DNA of 25,656 nt from Rhodocyclaceae bacterium UBA2250 (GCA_002347285.1 DDXW01000068.1:2907-28562); one strand, 5' to 3'. Shown: positions 1 through 9,114, counted from the stretch's first letter. Program-made: numbers and translations. The notes: generated from the letters alone by a model not told the origin.

Positions 1-464
1 TTGCCGCCGCCGATCACGGCGACCGGCTGATCACGGTAGAAGAAGCCGTCGCAGGTGGCGCAGGCCGAGACGCCCTTGCCGGAGAAGGCCTGCTCGGAGG
101 GCAGGCCGAGGTACTGGGCGGAGGCGCCGGTGGCGATGATCAGCGCGTCGCAGGTGTATTCGCCGCTGTCGCCGATCAGGCGGATCGGCTTCTCGGCCAG
201 CTTGGCGGTGTGGATGTGATCGAAGATGATGTCGGTGCCGAAGCGCTGGGCGTGCTTCTCGAAGCGCGCCATCAGGTCGGGACCCATCACGCCGTCGGCG
301 TCGGCCGGCCAGTTGTCCACCTCGGTGGTGGTCATCAGCTGGCCGCCCTGGGCCATGCCGGTGATGATCACGGGCTTCAGATTGGCGCGTGCGGCATAGA
401 CGGCGGCGGTGTAGCCGGCCGGGCCGGAGCCTAGAATCAACAAGTTGCAGTGACGTGCGGACAT
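1..464 (-). CDS. trxB: Thioredoxin reductase, N-terminal part (runs off window)
   Basis: FAD/NADPH enzyme that reduces thioredoxin in the cytoplasm. The visible 154 codons begin MSARHCNLLILGSGPAGYTA, a Rossmann FAD-binding motif (GSGPAG) at residues 11-16, and reach the redox-active CATC pair at residues 135-138, followed by the GGG of the NADPH-binding domain at the window edge. The cysteine positions match the E. coli enzyme, so numbering and start look right. An AAAGGA ribosome-binding site lies just upstream of the ATG at 464. The C-terminal half of the usual ~320 residues is missing only because the window ends. It is divergent from ftsK; in enterobacteria trxB also neighbours ftsK, with lrp between them, and lrp is absent here. 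Confidence 0.96.
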   Translation of the reverse strand, partial: MSARHCNLLILGSGPAGYTAAVYAARANLKPVIITGMAQGGQLMTTTEVDNWPADADGVMGPDLMARFEKHAQRFGTDIIFDHIHTAKLAEKPIRLIGDSGEYTCDALIIATGASAQYLGLPSEQAFSGKGVSACATCDGFFYRDQPVAVIGGG

Positions 465-493
465 GTGGGAATCCTTTCTGATCGGGTGCGCCG

Positions 494-499
494 ATTATA
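494..499 (-). promoter_or_regulatory. Probable -10 box of trxB inside a small palindrome
   Basis: On the minus strand the hexamer reads TATAAT, a perfect sigma-70 -10 box, about 30 bases ahead of the trxB start and well placed before its AAAGGA site. No good -35 hexamer is seen at 16-18 bp. The box is the centre of a perfect dyad CCGAT-TAT-ATCGG at 491-503, which could be an operator or chance. Confidence 0.5.
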
Positions 500-618
500 T
501 CGGGGCCGATTCGCCGGGTCTAAAGCGGGAATGTTCGCTTGTTCCGGCGATCCGCCGCCAGACGCGGCGAGAAAATCGGGACGCTAATTTGTCCTCAAAG
601 CGTCCGGAAAAAACGCCC

Positions 619-2949
619 ATGGCCTACGCATCACTTTCCATGTTCCAGAAGTCCAACCAGGCCGCCCAGCCGCTGCCCGAGCGCATCGCCTCACTGGTGC
701 ACGAGGCGCGCTGGCTCGCGGTGGCCGCCGTCGGTCTCTATCTCGCGTTGATCCTGTTCGGCTACGACAAGGCCGATCCCGGCTGGTCGCAGGCCGCGGC
801 CGTCGATGCGATCGCCAATCCCGGCGGGCGCTTCGGCGCCTGGTTCGCCGACCTGATGCTCTATCTGTTCGGCGTCTCTGCCTGGTGGTGGGTGCTGCTG
901 CTCTTCCTGCTGGTCGCCTATGGTTATCACCGCGTCAGCCACCTCTTCGGCGGCGACGACCGCCGGCCGCTCTTCATCGCGCTCGCAGGCTTCCTGTTGC
1001 TGCTGACCGCCAGCTGCGGTCTCGAGGCGTTGCGCTTCTGGAGCATCGCCAGGCCCCTGCCGCTCGCTCCGGGCGGCATGCTCGGCCATGAGGTCGGCCG
1101 CCTGGCGGCGACCTACCTTGGCTTCACCGGCGGCACGCTGATCCTGATGGTGCTGATGATGGCCGGCTGGAGCCTGGCCAGCGGCATGTCCTGGATCCGC
1201 TTCCTGGAGAAACTCGGCGGCCTGCTCGAAATCGCCTGGCTCGGCGCCTTCGGCGTCTGGGAGCGCTGGCAGGATCGCCGCTACGGCCGCGTCCTGGCCG
1301 AACGGCGTGAAGCGGCGGTCGACGAGGAGCGCAAGAAGATCGAAGCGAGTCCGCCGCCGCCGGTGAAGATCGAGCCGGTGGCGCTGGAGATTCCGCTGGC
1401 GAAGAAGGCCGAGGCGCGCATCGAGAAGGAGCGCCAGGCGCCGTTGTTCTTCGACGTGCCGGGCGGTGCGCTGCCGCCGCTGCACCTGCTCGACGAGGCG
1501 AGCCACAGCAACGAGGACCTGCCGGGCGCCGAGACGCTCGAGTTCACCTCGCGGCTGATCGAGCGCAAGCTCGCCGACTTCGGCGTCCAGGTGCAGGTGA
1601 TGTCCGCCCATCCCGGACCGGTGGTGACGCGCTACGAGATCGAGCCGGCCACCGGCGTCAAAGGCGCGACCATCGTCGGTCTGGCCAAGGATCTGGCGCG
1701 CGCGCTGTCGCTGGTCAGCATCCGCGTCGTCGAGACCGTGCCCGGCAAGAGCTGCATGGCGCTCGAACTGCCCAATCCGCGCCGCCAGACCGTACGCCTC
1801 ACCGAGATCCTCGGCGCCAAGGTCTACCATGACATGCATTCGCATATCGCGCTGGCGCTCGGCAAGGACATTTCCGGGCAGCCGGTGGTGACCGACCTCG
1901 CCAAGATGCCGCACCTGCTGGTCGCGGGGACGACCGGGTCCGGCAAATCCGTCGGCATCAACGCGATGATCCTCTCGCTGCTCTACAAGTCCGAGCCGAA
2001 GGACGTGCGCCTGATCCTGGTCGATCCGAAGATGCTCGAGCTGTCCGTCTACGAGGGCATCCCGCACCTGCTCGCGCCGGTGGTCACCGACATGAACAAG
2101 GCCGCCAACGCGCTGCACTGGTGCGTCGGCGAGATGGAGCGCCGCTACAAGCTGATGAGCGCGCTCGGCGTGCGCAACCTGTCCGGCTTCAACGCCAAGA
2201 TCAAGGAGGCCGAGAAGGCCGGCGAACGCATTCCCGATCCGCTGGCATTGCCCGGCGACGCCGAGGCCGGCGCACCTTCGCTGACCGCGCTGCCCTACAT
2301 CGTCGTGGTCATCGACGAGCTGGCCGACCTGATGATGGTGGCCGGCAAGAAGGTCGAGGAGCTGATCGCCCGGCTCGCCCAGAAGGCGCGCGCCGCGGGC
2401 ATCCACCTGATCCTCGCCACGCAACGGCCGAGCGTCGACGTGATCACCGGCCTGATCAAGGCCAACATTCCGACGCGCATCGCCTTCCAGGTGTCGAGCA
2501 AGATCGACTCGCGCACCATCCTCGACCAGATGGGCGCCGAGGCGCTGCTCGGCCAGGGCGACATGCTCTACCTGGCGCCGGGCACCGGCCTGCCGACGCG
2601 CGTGCATGGCGCCTTCGTCGCCGACGACGAAGTGCATCGCGTCGTCGAGCACCTGCGCAAGGTCGGCAAGCCCGAGTTCTTCGCCGACATCCTGGCGGCG
2701 CCGCCGGCCGAGAGCGGCGACGCGGGCGGCGGCGACGCCGAGGACATGGAGAGCGATCCGATGTACGACCAGGCCGTGCAGATCGTGCTGAAGACGCGCC
2801 GTCCCTCGATCTCCCTCGTCCAGCGCCATCTGCGCATCGGCTACAACCGTGCCGCGCGCATGATCGAGGCGATGGAGCGCGCCGGCCTCGTCACGCCGAT
2901 GAACGGCGCCGGCGGCCGCGAAGTGCTCGCCCCCGAGCAGACTGAGTAG
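619..2949 (+). CDS. ftsK: DNA translocase FtsK
   Basis: Septum-anchored hexameric motor that pumps chromosome dimers towards dif during division and activates XerCD. With the start at 619 the protein is 776 residues: four N-terminal membrane segments (about 32-48, 79-102, 117-138, 165-187), a short charged and proline-rich linker (about 225-300), the motor with Walker A GTTGSGKS at 437-444 and Walker B VVVIDE ending at 567, and a C-terminal winged-helix gamma domain (about 713-776) for reading KOPS. The linker is much shorter than in E. coli FtsK. The reading frame is open further upstream to an ATG at 463, but that would overlap the trxB start and add 52 residues of low-complexity sequence, so I prefer 619, with a weak GGAAAA upstream. 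An alternative is ATG 640. Followed 69 bp later by lolA. Confidence 0.96.
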   Translation: MAYASLSMFQKSNQAAQPLPERIASLVHEARWLAVAAVGLYLALILFGYDKADPGWSQAAAVDAIANPGGRFGAWFADLMLYLFGVSAWWWVLLLFLLVAYGYHRVSHLFGGDDRRPLFIALAGFLLLLTASCGLEALRFWSIARPLPLAPGGMLGHEVGRLAATYLGFTGGTLILMVLMMAGWSLASGMSWIRFLEKLGGLLEIAWLGAFGVWERWQDRRYGRVLAERREAAVDEERKKIEASPPPPVKIEPVALEIPLAKKAEARIEKERQAPLFFDVPGGALPPLHLLDEASHSNEDLPGAETLEFTSRLIERKLADFGVQVQVMSAHPGPVVTRYEIEPATGVKGATIVGLAKDLARALSLVSIRVVETVPGKSCMALELPNPRRQTVRLTEILGAKVYHDMHSHIALALGKDISGQPVVTDLAKMPHLLVAGTTGSGKSVGINAMILSLLYKSEPKDVRLILVDPKMLELSVYEGIPHLLAPVVTDMNKAANALHWCVGEMERRYKLMSALGVRNLSGFNAKIKEAEKAGERIPDPLALPGDAEAGAPSLTALPYIVVVIDELADLMMVAGKKVEELIARLAQKARAAGIHLILATQRPSVDVITGLIKANIPTRIAFQVSSKIDSRTILDQMGAEALLGQGDMLYLAPGTGLPTRVHGAFVADDEVHRVVEHLRKVGKPEFFADILAAPPAESGDAGGGDAEDMESDPMYDQAVQIVLKTRRPSISLVQRHLRIGYNRAARMIEAMERAGLVTPMNGAGGREVLAPEQTE

Positions 2950-2963
2950 CAATACGCCGCAAC

Positions 2964-2989
2964 AAACTCGGTTCCGGCGGGGCGGCGGC
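2964..2989 (-). repeat. Dispersed GC-rich repeat, copy 1
   Basis: The 69-bp ftsK-lolA gap contains a sequence whose plus-strand reading AAACTCGG-TT-CCGGCGGGGCGG matches the reverse complement of the copy at 11171-11196 at 22 of 24 positions. It is one member of the repeat family described in the findings. Its role is unknown; it lies directly upstream of the lolA -10-like box. Confidence 0.5.
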
Positions 2990-3018
2990 ACGCTGGCGGG
3001 ATCGGCGATAATGCGCCG

Positions 3019-3624
3019 ATGCGCAACGTCATCCTCCTCTGCTGCCTGCTCCACTCCGCTGCTGCCTTCGCGGGCGGCATTGACCAGCTCAAGGCCTTCT
3101 GGTCGAACACCCATGCCGCGCAGGGAAGCTTCGCACAATCCGTGGCCGCCAAGTCGGGCCGCAAGCCGCAGAACTCGGTGGGCCATTTCCTGATGGCGCG
3201 TCCCGGCAAGCTGCGCTGGGCCTACGACAAGCCGATGAAGCTGCTGCTCGTCGCCGACGGCGAGAAGCTGTGGACCTGGGACCCTGACCTCAATCAGGTG
3301 ACGGTCGGCAAGATGGACAAGGCTCTCGGCGCGACCCCCGCCGCGCTGCTGACCGGCGAAGAGCTCGACCGGCACTTCACGCTCACCGAGGCCGGCGTCG
3401 CCGACGGACTCGAGATCGTCGACGCCGAGCCGAAGTCTGCCGACAGCGCCTTCGCGCGCGTGCGCATCGGGATGTCCGACAACCTGCCGCGCCTCATGGA
3501 GGTGCGCGACAACTTCGGCCAGACCACGACCTTGCTGTTCACCGAGTTCAAGCCGAACCCGGTGCTGCCGAAGGATGCCTTCCGTTTCCTCCCGCCCAAG
3601 GGCGCCGATGTGGTGGGGGAGTAA
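3019..3624 (+). CDS. lolA: Outer-membrane lipoprotein carrier protein LolA
   Basis: Periplasmic chaperone that takes lipoproteins released by LolCDE and hands them to LolB at the outer membrane. The 201-residue product has a short signal peptide (hydrophobic residues 4-16, cleavage probably after AFA-G) and the LolA pattern: an early GSF-type segment (AAQGSFAQ), the strand region LMARPGKLRWAY, and DGEKLWTWDPDLNQV. The position directly after ftsK is the conserved arrangement. No Shine-Dalgarno sequence precedes the ATG at 3019, while a GATAAT hexamer ends only six bases before it (3007-3012), which would fit a leaderless transcript. Another ATG at 3011 is in a different frame and opens only a 60-codon shadow. 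Confidence 0.93.
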   Translation: MRNVILLCCLLHSAAAFAGGIDQLKAFWSNTHAAQGSFAQSVAAKSGRKPQNSVGHFLMARPGKLRWAYDKPMKLLLVADGEKLWTWDPDLNQVTVGKMDKALGATPAALLTGEELDRHFTLTEAGVADGLEIVDAEPKSADSAFARVRIGMSDNLPRLMEVRDNFGQTTTLLFTEFKPNPVLPKDAFRFLPPKGADVVGE

Positions 3625-3659
3625 GTTACTATTGTCGAACCCTGAGTCGATTGAATCTT

Positions 3660-4061
3660 ATGAAAGCGCTCCTTCTAGTCCTTACCTCCGTCGGCTTGTT
3701 GTCCGGTTGCGCGGGATTGGCCCTGACCGCCGCAGGCGTCGGCGGAGGCGTGGCAGCGTCCCATCAAATGGGAGGCCTGGCTTACCGAACCTTTACCGAG
3801 CCGTTGCCGCGGGTAAGAGGGGCAGTGCTTGAAGCCTTCAAGCGCATGGATATCAAGCCGGGTACCACAGAGAAGATCGATCTGGGTGAGCGTATTCTTG
3901 CCCGCGTAGGTGACCGGCAGGTGGAGGTGGAACTCGAGTCGCTGACCGCCAAGGTGACACGCATCCGTGTCGCGGTACGCCGGGATGGCGGCATAATCAT
4001 GGATTCGGCAACCGCAGTCGAGATCATCACCCAGACCGAAAGGGTCGTCGGTCCCGGCTGA
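3660..4061 (+). CDS. Small lipoprotein, DUF3568-like
   Basis: A 133-residue predicted lipoprotein. The signal peptide has lysine at position 2, a leucine-rich core and a lipobox LLSGC with the lipidated cysteine at residue 17, followed by a Gly/Ala-rich stretch. The rest (AYRTFTEPLPRVRGAVLEAF, then DRQVEVELES and RIRVAVRR) follows the pattern I associate with DUF3568: a helix preparing an amphipathic strand set, in lipoproteins of unknown function. The family call is from memory of pattern, not a search. The ORF can be extended to a TTG at 3651, but ATG 3660 gives the better signal peptide. The next gene starts 13 bases after the stop, so the two are probably one transcript. This gene and the next have visibly more A/T and less biased codons than ftsK or rarA. 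Confidence 0.7.
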   Translation: MKALLLVLTSVGLLSGCAGLALTAAGVGGGVAASHQMGGLAYRTFTEPLPRVRGAVLEAFKRMDIKPGTTEKIDLGERILARVGDRQVEVELESLTAKVTRIRVAVRRDGGIIMDSATAVEIITQTERVVGPG

Positions 4062-4074
4062 AAAGGAGAAAGTC

Positions 4075-4890
4075 ATGAAAGCACTGAAGCTTTGCGTGCT
4101 GAGCCTGTTGCTGACGGCTTCGCTGGCCGGAGCGCAAACGACCGCTACCACCACTACTACCACGACGCCAGCGCCGGCAACATCGACCGTTACCGCTGGC
4201 AAGCTCACAACGGAGTTTTCCAGTTGGGCCGGGTCGCGGGAAAACTCGACCGCCCTTGTCAATGGCTTGCGGACGGGTATGCCGATCACCCTGATCGAAC
4301 CCAGTCCCTCGGGTACGGCGGCGACCACGACATTCAATCCGACCACCAAGCCGATGGGTTACGGAAATATTCGTATCGCTCTTTCGCTGGCACGTGCGCA
4401 ACTGACGAGCCAAGGCATCACCAATCCGACGACGGCGGAGTTGCAGGGGGCGCTCGTCGGTACGCAGGACGGGATGACGCAGGGGGTTCTGCAGATGCGC
4501 TCTTCCGGCATGGGCTGGGGGCAGATCGCAAATTCGATGGGATTCAAGCTCGGCGCCGTGATGAGCGGCAAGCAGACTATTGCCACGGCCGCGGCGAGTG
4601 GGACCACGACAACTGCGACCGGGACCGTGGTATCCACCAACGCCGGGCAGACACGCAAGGGCGTGGTGACAGCGAGTGGGAGTCCGGCAGGAAGCGTCTC
4701 TGCAGGCAAGTCCGGCGTGACGAATGCTGCTGGTGGTGCCGGTAAGGTGACGACCGGATTGGGGCACGCCTATGGCCACGCCGCTGGTGGGGTCGTCAAT
4801 GCTGGTGGAATCAAGATCAGTGGAATCAAGGCCGGTGGCGCAGCCGGCAGCAGTGCGGGAGGCAATGGCAAGGGCGGCGGGAAGTTCTAA
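4075..4890 (+). CDS. Secreted Thr/Gly-rich protein of unknown function
   Basis: A 271-residue exported protein with a clear signal peptide (cleavage probably AGA-Q at 20/21) and a strong AAGGAG site at 4063-4068. Three zones follow: a threonine tract (residues 22-40, from repeated ACC/ACT/ACG codons at about 4137-4173); a folded-looking core with MGYGNIRIALSLARAQL, QGITNPTTAELQGAL and MRSSGMGWGQIANSMGFKLG; and a C-terminal 100 residues rich in Gly, Ala, Ser and Thr ending in GKGGGKF. I recall the MGYGN...GMGWGQIA core from uncharacterised betaproteobacterial secreted proteins, but know no function. It is probably co-transcribed with the lipoprotein upstream. Its stop codon overlaps that of the convergent LysE gene by four bases (4887-4890), so no terminator fits between them. 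Confidence 0.85.
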   Translation: MKALKLCVLSLLLTASLAGAQTTATTTTTTTPAPATSTVTAGKLTTEFSSWAGSRENSTALVNGLRTGMPITLIEPSPSGTAATTTFNPTTKPMGYGNIRIALSLARAQLTSQGITNPTTAELQGALVGTQDGMTQGVLQMRSSGMGWGQIANSMGFKLGAVMSGKQTIATAAASGTTTTATGTVVSTNAGQTRKGVVTASGSPAGSVSAGKSGVTNAAGGAGKVTTGLGHAYGHAAGGVVNAGGIKISGIKAGGAAGSSAGGNGKGGGKF

Positions 4891-5507
4891 CGGTTGCTGG
4901 CCGCCAGCTTGAGGCCGAAGCCGACCAGCGCGATGCCCGCCAGTTGCGCCGCCAGCCGGCGCGCGAAGGGGTAGGCCTTCAGTCGCCGCGCCACCGCATT
5001 GCCGGCGAGCACCAGCCCGGCCTGGTAGAGAAAGCTCAGCAGCGTGACGTGCAGCATCAGCGCGGCCAGCGTGCCGGCCGTGGCGCCGGGGCGCAGAAAC
5101 AGCGGGAAGAAGGCGACGAAGAACAGCATGACCTTGGGGTTCGTCAGGCTGACCGCGCAGGCCTGCCGAAAATATGCCCGGCCCGTGCGCAGCGGTTGCG
5201 GCGCTCCGTTCTCGTCGGCGAAGCGCGCCCGCAGCAGCCGGATGCCCATCCAGGCCAGATAGGCCGCACCGAACCACTGCAGCGCCTCGAAGAACATCGG
5301 ATTGCTCTGCATCACGGCCGCCAGCCCCAGTACTGCGGCGACCATGTAGATGAAGTCGCCGAGCAGCGTGCCGAGCACCGCACCGAAGCCCGCGCCGATG
5401 CCGTTGCGCGCGGTCGCGTTGAGGATCGCGATTGTTCCCGGACCGGGCACGAGCTGGAAGACCAGGATGGCGAGCAGAAAGCTGGCGTAGTGCTGGATGT
5501 CGAACAT
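4887..5507 (-). CDS. LysE/RhtB-family amino-acid exporter
   Basis: A 206-residue inner-membrane exporter of the LysE/RhtB (threonine/homoserine efflux) superfamily. The N-terminus carries the family signature LVPGPGTIAILN at about residues 18-29 in the first membrane segment, and about six hydrophobic segments follow, with SLTNPKVMLFFVAFFP the usual conserved middle motif. Substrate cannot be told from sequence; amino acids or analogues are usual. The open frame extends far upstream but the family begins at MFDIQHY, at 5507. The stop of the upstream DUF2721 gene (5513-5515) is five bases before this start, so the two form a minus-strand pair. Its last bases overlap the convergent secreted-protein gene. 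Confidence 0.9.
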   Translation of the reverse strand: MFDIQHYASFLLAILVFQLVPGPGTIAILNATARNGIGAGFGAVLGTLLGDFIYMVAAVLGLAAVMQSNPMFFEALQWFGAAYLAWMGIRLLRARFADENGAPQPLRTGRAYFRQACAVSLTNPKVMLFFVAFFPLFLRPGATAGTLAALMLHVTLLSFLYQAGLVLAGNAVARRLKAYPFARRLAAQLAGIALVGFGLKLAASNR

Positions 5508-5512
5508 GATGT

Positions 5513-5953
5513 TCAGCGCGGCACTACGTGGATGCTGCTGCGGGCGAGTGTGATTTCGCGCAGGAAGCACAGCAGGCCCGCGACTAGGGCGAGCATCGCG
5601 AAGATGAAGAGCAGGGAAATGACGGTCGAGAGATCGATGGCGGTTGCCGAGCCGACGAACAGCAGGGCGATGACGATACAGACCAGCAGCGCGCAACTGG
5701 TGCAGAGGCCGATGGCCCAGTGGATCATGCGGGCGCGGCGGGAGAGCACCTTCATTTCGCCCTGGATCGACGCCAGCGTGATATCGCTGACCTTCGGCAG
5801 CTCGCCTTCGAGGGTGCGAAAGCGGTCCACGACGCGCGCGAGACGGTTGATGAGCACGGACAGGATCGCGCCGACGCCGGTCAGCAGGAATACCGGCGCC
5901 ACCGCGAGCTGGATGACGTACGAGACGCCGACGATGGCGCTGGGTTCTTGCAT
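5513..5953 (-). CDS. DUF2721-type membrane protein
   Basis: A 146-residue integral membrane protein with three hydrophobic segments (about 9-33, 78-101, 108-131) and a charged cytosolic-looking loop (about 37-77) containing NRLARVVDRFRTLE. This layout and motif fit the DUF2721 family, whose function is unknown. The frame is open across the rarA antisense, but the codons upstream of the ATG at 5953 are only the shadow of the divergent rarA region, and the family begins close to this point. It is followed after five bases by the LysE-type exporter, so a joint transcript is likely. The 90-bp gap to rarA holds the start signals of both directions. Confidence 0.8.
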   Translation of the reverse strand: MQEPSAIVGVSYVIQLAVAPVFLLTGVGAILSVLINRLARVVDRFRTLEGELPKVSDITLASIQGEMKVLSRRARMIHWAIGLCTSCALLVCIVIALLFVGSATAIDLSTVISLLFIFAMLALVAGLLCFLREITLARSSIHVVPR

Positions 5954-6043
5954 GGAGACGGTCCGAACAGGGAGGGGTACCGAATGAACTTTACCTGAGC
6001 TCCGGCGGGGCGTCACAGGGCGCGGGTTTATCATTGGCGCATC

Positions 6044-7366
6044 ATGTCCGATGACCTGTTCAAGGAACACATTCCCCATGCTCCATTGGCCGAGGCGCTG
6101 CGCCCGACGACACTCGACGAGGTGATCGGCCAGCAGCACCTGCTCGGGCCGGGCAAGCCGCTGCGACTCGCCTTCGAGTCGAAGACGCCGCATTCGATGA
6201 TCCTCTGGGGGCCGCCGGGCGTCGGCAAGACCACGCTGGCACGGCTGATGGCGGACGCCTTCGACGCCGAGTTCATCGCACTCTCGGCGGTGTTTTCCGG
6301 CGTCAAGGACATCCGCGCCGCCGTCGAGCAGGCGCAGCTGACGCTGGCGCAGACCGGTCGGCGCACGCTGCTGTTCGTCGATGAGGTGCATCGCTTCAAC
6401 AAGGCGCAGCAAGACGCCTTCCTGCCTTTTGTCGAGCAGGGGCTGCTGACCTTCATCGGTGCGACCACCGAGAATCCCTCCTTCGAAGTGAACTCGGCGC
6501 TGTTGTCGCGCGCCGCGGTGTATGTGCTCAAGCCGCTCGCCGCCGAGGAACTGCGCGTTCTGTTCGAGCGCGCCAAGGCACGCGCCTTCCCCGATCTCGA
6601 CTTCGAGCCGGATGCGGTGGAACGCATCGTCGGCTATGCCGACGGCGATGCGCGCCGGCTGCTCAACGTACTGGAAACGCTGCGCACGGCTGCCCACGCC
6701 GCCGGGCGCCGCCTCGTCAGCGCCGAGTTTCTCGCCGAGGCGCTGGCTTCCGACCTGCGGCGCTTCGACAAGGGCGGTGACGCCTTCTACGACCAGATCT
6801 CGGCGCTGCACAAGTCGGTGCGAGGCTCGAACCCCGATGCCTCGCTTTACTGGTTCTGCCGCATGCTCGACGGCGGCGCCGATCCGCTCTACCTCGCGCG
6901 ACGCATCATCCGCATGGCCAGCGAGGACATCGGCCTGGCCGACCCGCGTGCACTGACGATCGCGCTCGAGGCGGTGCAGACCTACGAGCGGCTCGGCTCG
7001 CCGGAAGGCGAACTGGCACTGGCCAACGCGGTGATCTACATGGCCGTCGCGCCGAAGTCGAACGCGGGCTATCTGGCCTACGGCGCGGCGCGCAGGTTCG
7101 TCAGCAAGGACCAGAGCCGGCCCGTGCCAGAGCATCTGCGCAACGCGCCGACCAGGCTGATGAAGGAACTGGGTTTCGGCCGGGAATACCGCTACGCCCA
7201 CGACGAGCCGGAAGCCTATGCGGCGGGGGAGAACTACCTTCCCGAAGGCATGCCGCAGGTGGAATGGTACCGGCCGACGCCGCGCGGCCTGGAGCAGAAA
7301 ATCTCCGACAAACTCGCACATCTGCGCGCGCTCGACACGCAGTACAGGAAGCGCAAGAAGGACTGA
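6044..7366 (+). CDS. rarA: Replication-associated recombination protein A (MgsA/RarA AAA+ ATPase)
   Basis: Clamp-loader-like AAA+ ATPase that acts at stalled replication forks and binds SSB. The 440-residue protein has Walker A GPPGVGKT at 56-63, Walker B LLFVDEVH at 109-116, sensor 1 GATTENPSFEVN at 139-150, the sensor-2 region ADGDARRLLNVLE, and the C-terminal tetramerisation domain with FYDQISALHKSVRGS and RRIIRMASEDIGLADP. Length and motifs are complete. In enterobacteria it sits between lolA and serS; here four genes are inserted before it. No Shine-Dalgarno sequence is visible; a TATCAT hexamer at 6029-6034 ends nine bases before the ATG, so the transcript may be leaderless or nearly so. 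The stop abuts that of the small convergent gene downstream. Confidence 0.96.
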   Translation: MSDDLFKEHIPHAPLAEALRPTTLDEVIGQQHLLGPGKPLRLAFESKTPHSMILWGPPGVGKTTLARLMADAFDAEFIALSAVFSGVKDIRAAVEQAQLTLAQTGRRTLLFVDEVHRFNKAQQDAFLPFVEQGLLTFIGATTENPSFEVNSALLSRAAVYVLKPLAAEELRVLFERAKARAFPDLDFEPDAVERIVGYADGDARRLLNVLETLRTAAHAAGRRLVSAEFLAEALASDLRRFDKGGDAFYDQISALHKSVRGSNPDASLYWFCRMLDGGADPLYLARRIIRMASEDIGLADPRALTIALEAVQTYERLGSPEGELALANAVIYMAVAPKSNAGYLAYGAARRFVSKDQSRPVPEHLRNAPTRLMKELGFGREYRYAHDEPEAYAAGENYLPEGMPQVEWYRPTPRGLEQKISDKLAHLRALDTQYRKRKKD

Positions 7367-7636
7367 TCAGCCGGTCCAGTGTTCCGGATGGTTCTCGATG
7401 AACTGCGCGTAGGCGCGCTGCGCGATCCGGAGCGCCTCGGCATGCGTGCAATTCTCCGCATCGCAAACGGCATTCTTCAACAGGCAACGCAGGAGCTCGG
7501 TGCCTTCGTCCGTCTGCGCCAGCCCGCAGGCCAATTGCGCCGCGCTGGCATAAGGCAGGTGCTCGTGTTCGGCGATCGCGGCGACTTCGTCTTCGGTCAG
7601 GTCGCTGTAGTCGAGGCAGTCCTTGATGGAAATCAT
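7367..7636 (-). CDS. Small conserved-type protein of unknown function
   Basis: An 89-residue soluble acidic protein starting MISIKDCLDYSDLTEDEV and continuing AAIAEHEHLP, with four cysteines (positions about 7, 41, 56 and 63) and a helical C-terminus. I recall small proteobacterial proteins with this DCLDY..LTEDE..AIAEHEH opening, none with a known function. The start at 7636 is supported by a GAGGAG ribosome-binding site (7643-7648). The frame stays open another 60 codons upstream, but that part is AT-rich and contains the likely promoter, so I treat it as non-coding. It is convergent with rarA with zero spacing between the two stops, and divergent from serS. Confidence 0.75.
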   Translation of the reverse strand: MISIKDCLDYSDLTEDEVAAIAEHEHLPYASAAQLACGLAQTDEGTELLRCLLKNAVCDAENCTHAEALRIAQRAYAQFIENHPEHWTG

Positions 7637-7667
7637 GGGTCTCTCCTCTGCACGAAGTTCTTTTCCA

Positions 7668-7695
7668 ATCTTAATTGCGTGCGGCGCCAAGTCAA
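7668..7695 (-). promoter_or_regulatory. Probable sigma-70 promoter of the small gene
   Basis: On the minus strand TTGACT (7695-7690, 5 of 6 to consensus) and TAAGAT (7673-7668, 4 of 6) are separated by 16 bp. Transcription would begin near 7661, leaving a short leader with the GAGGAG site. The surrounding 7650-7760 is clearly more AT-rich than the genes on either side. Confidence 0.4.
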
Positions 7696-7827
7696 TAACA
7701 ACTTGCTGATTTTTCAGTATAAAATCTGCATCCTTCATGGGGTTATGGGTCGCTTGCGGCTGACGAAACAACAGCTTGTGGCGGCCTGTTAACCCGGCTT
7801 GTTCAAATCTGGCTCCAAGGATCATCC

Positions 7828-9096
<1,269 letters not shown>

Positions 9097-9114
<18 letters not shown>

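Noticed and set aside
463..618. Extended N-terminus of FtsK from ATG 463
   Set aside because: It would overlap the trxB start and promoter, and the 52 extra residues do not resemble FtsK N-termini.
691..3375. An 894-codon minus-strand open frame opposite ftsK and lolA
   Set aside because: Antisense shadow of FtsK with its Walker motifs on the other strand; low-complexity His/Arg/Gln-rich translation.
4137..4173. ACN triplet run as a possible short tandem-repeat array or CRISPR-like unit
   Set aside because: It is an in-frame threonine tract of a secreted protein with mixed codons; no spacers or longer repeat units. It is noted under the protein instead.
6707..6730. Possible sixth copy of the dispersed repeat inside rarA
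   Set aside because: It encodes RRLVSAEF in a conserved part of RarA, and the match is weaker (about three mismatches), so ordinary codons explain it.
5954..7321. Upstream extension of the DUF2721 frame across rarA
   Set aside because: This part is antisense to the conserved RarA codons; the family protein starts at about 5953.
7660..7827. A riboswitch or T-box-like leader ahead of serS
   Set aside because: No stable stem series or T-box sequence is visible; the AT-rich region is better explained by the promoter of the divergent small gene.
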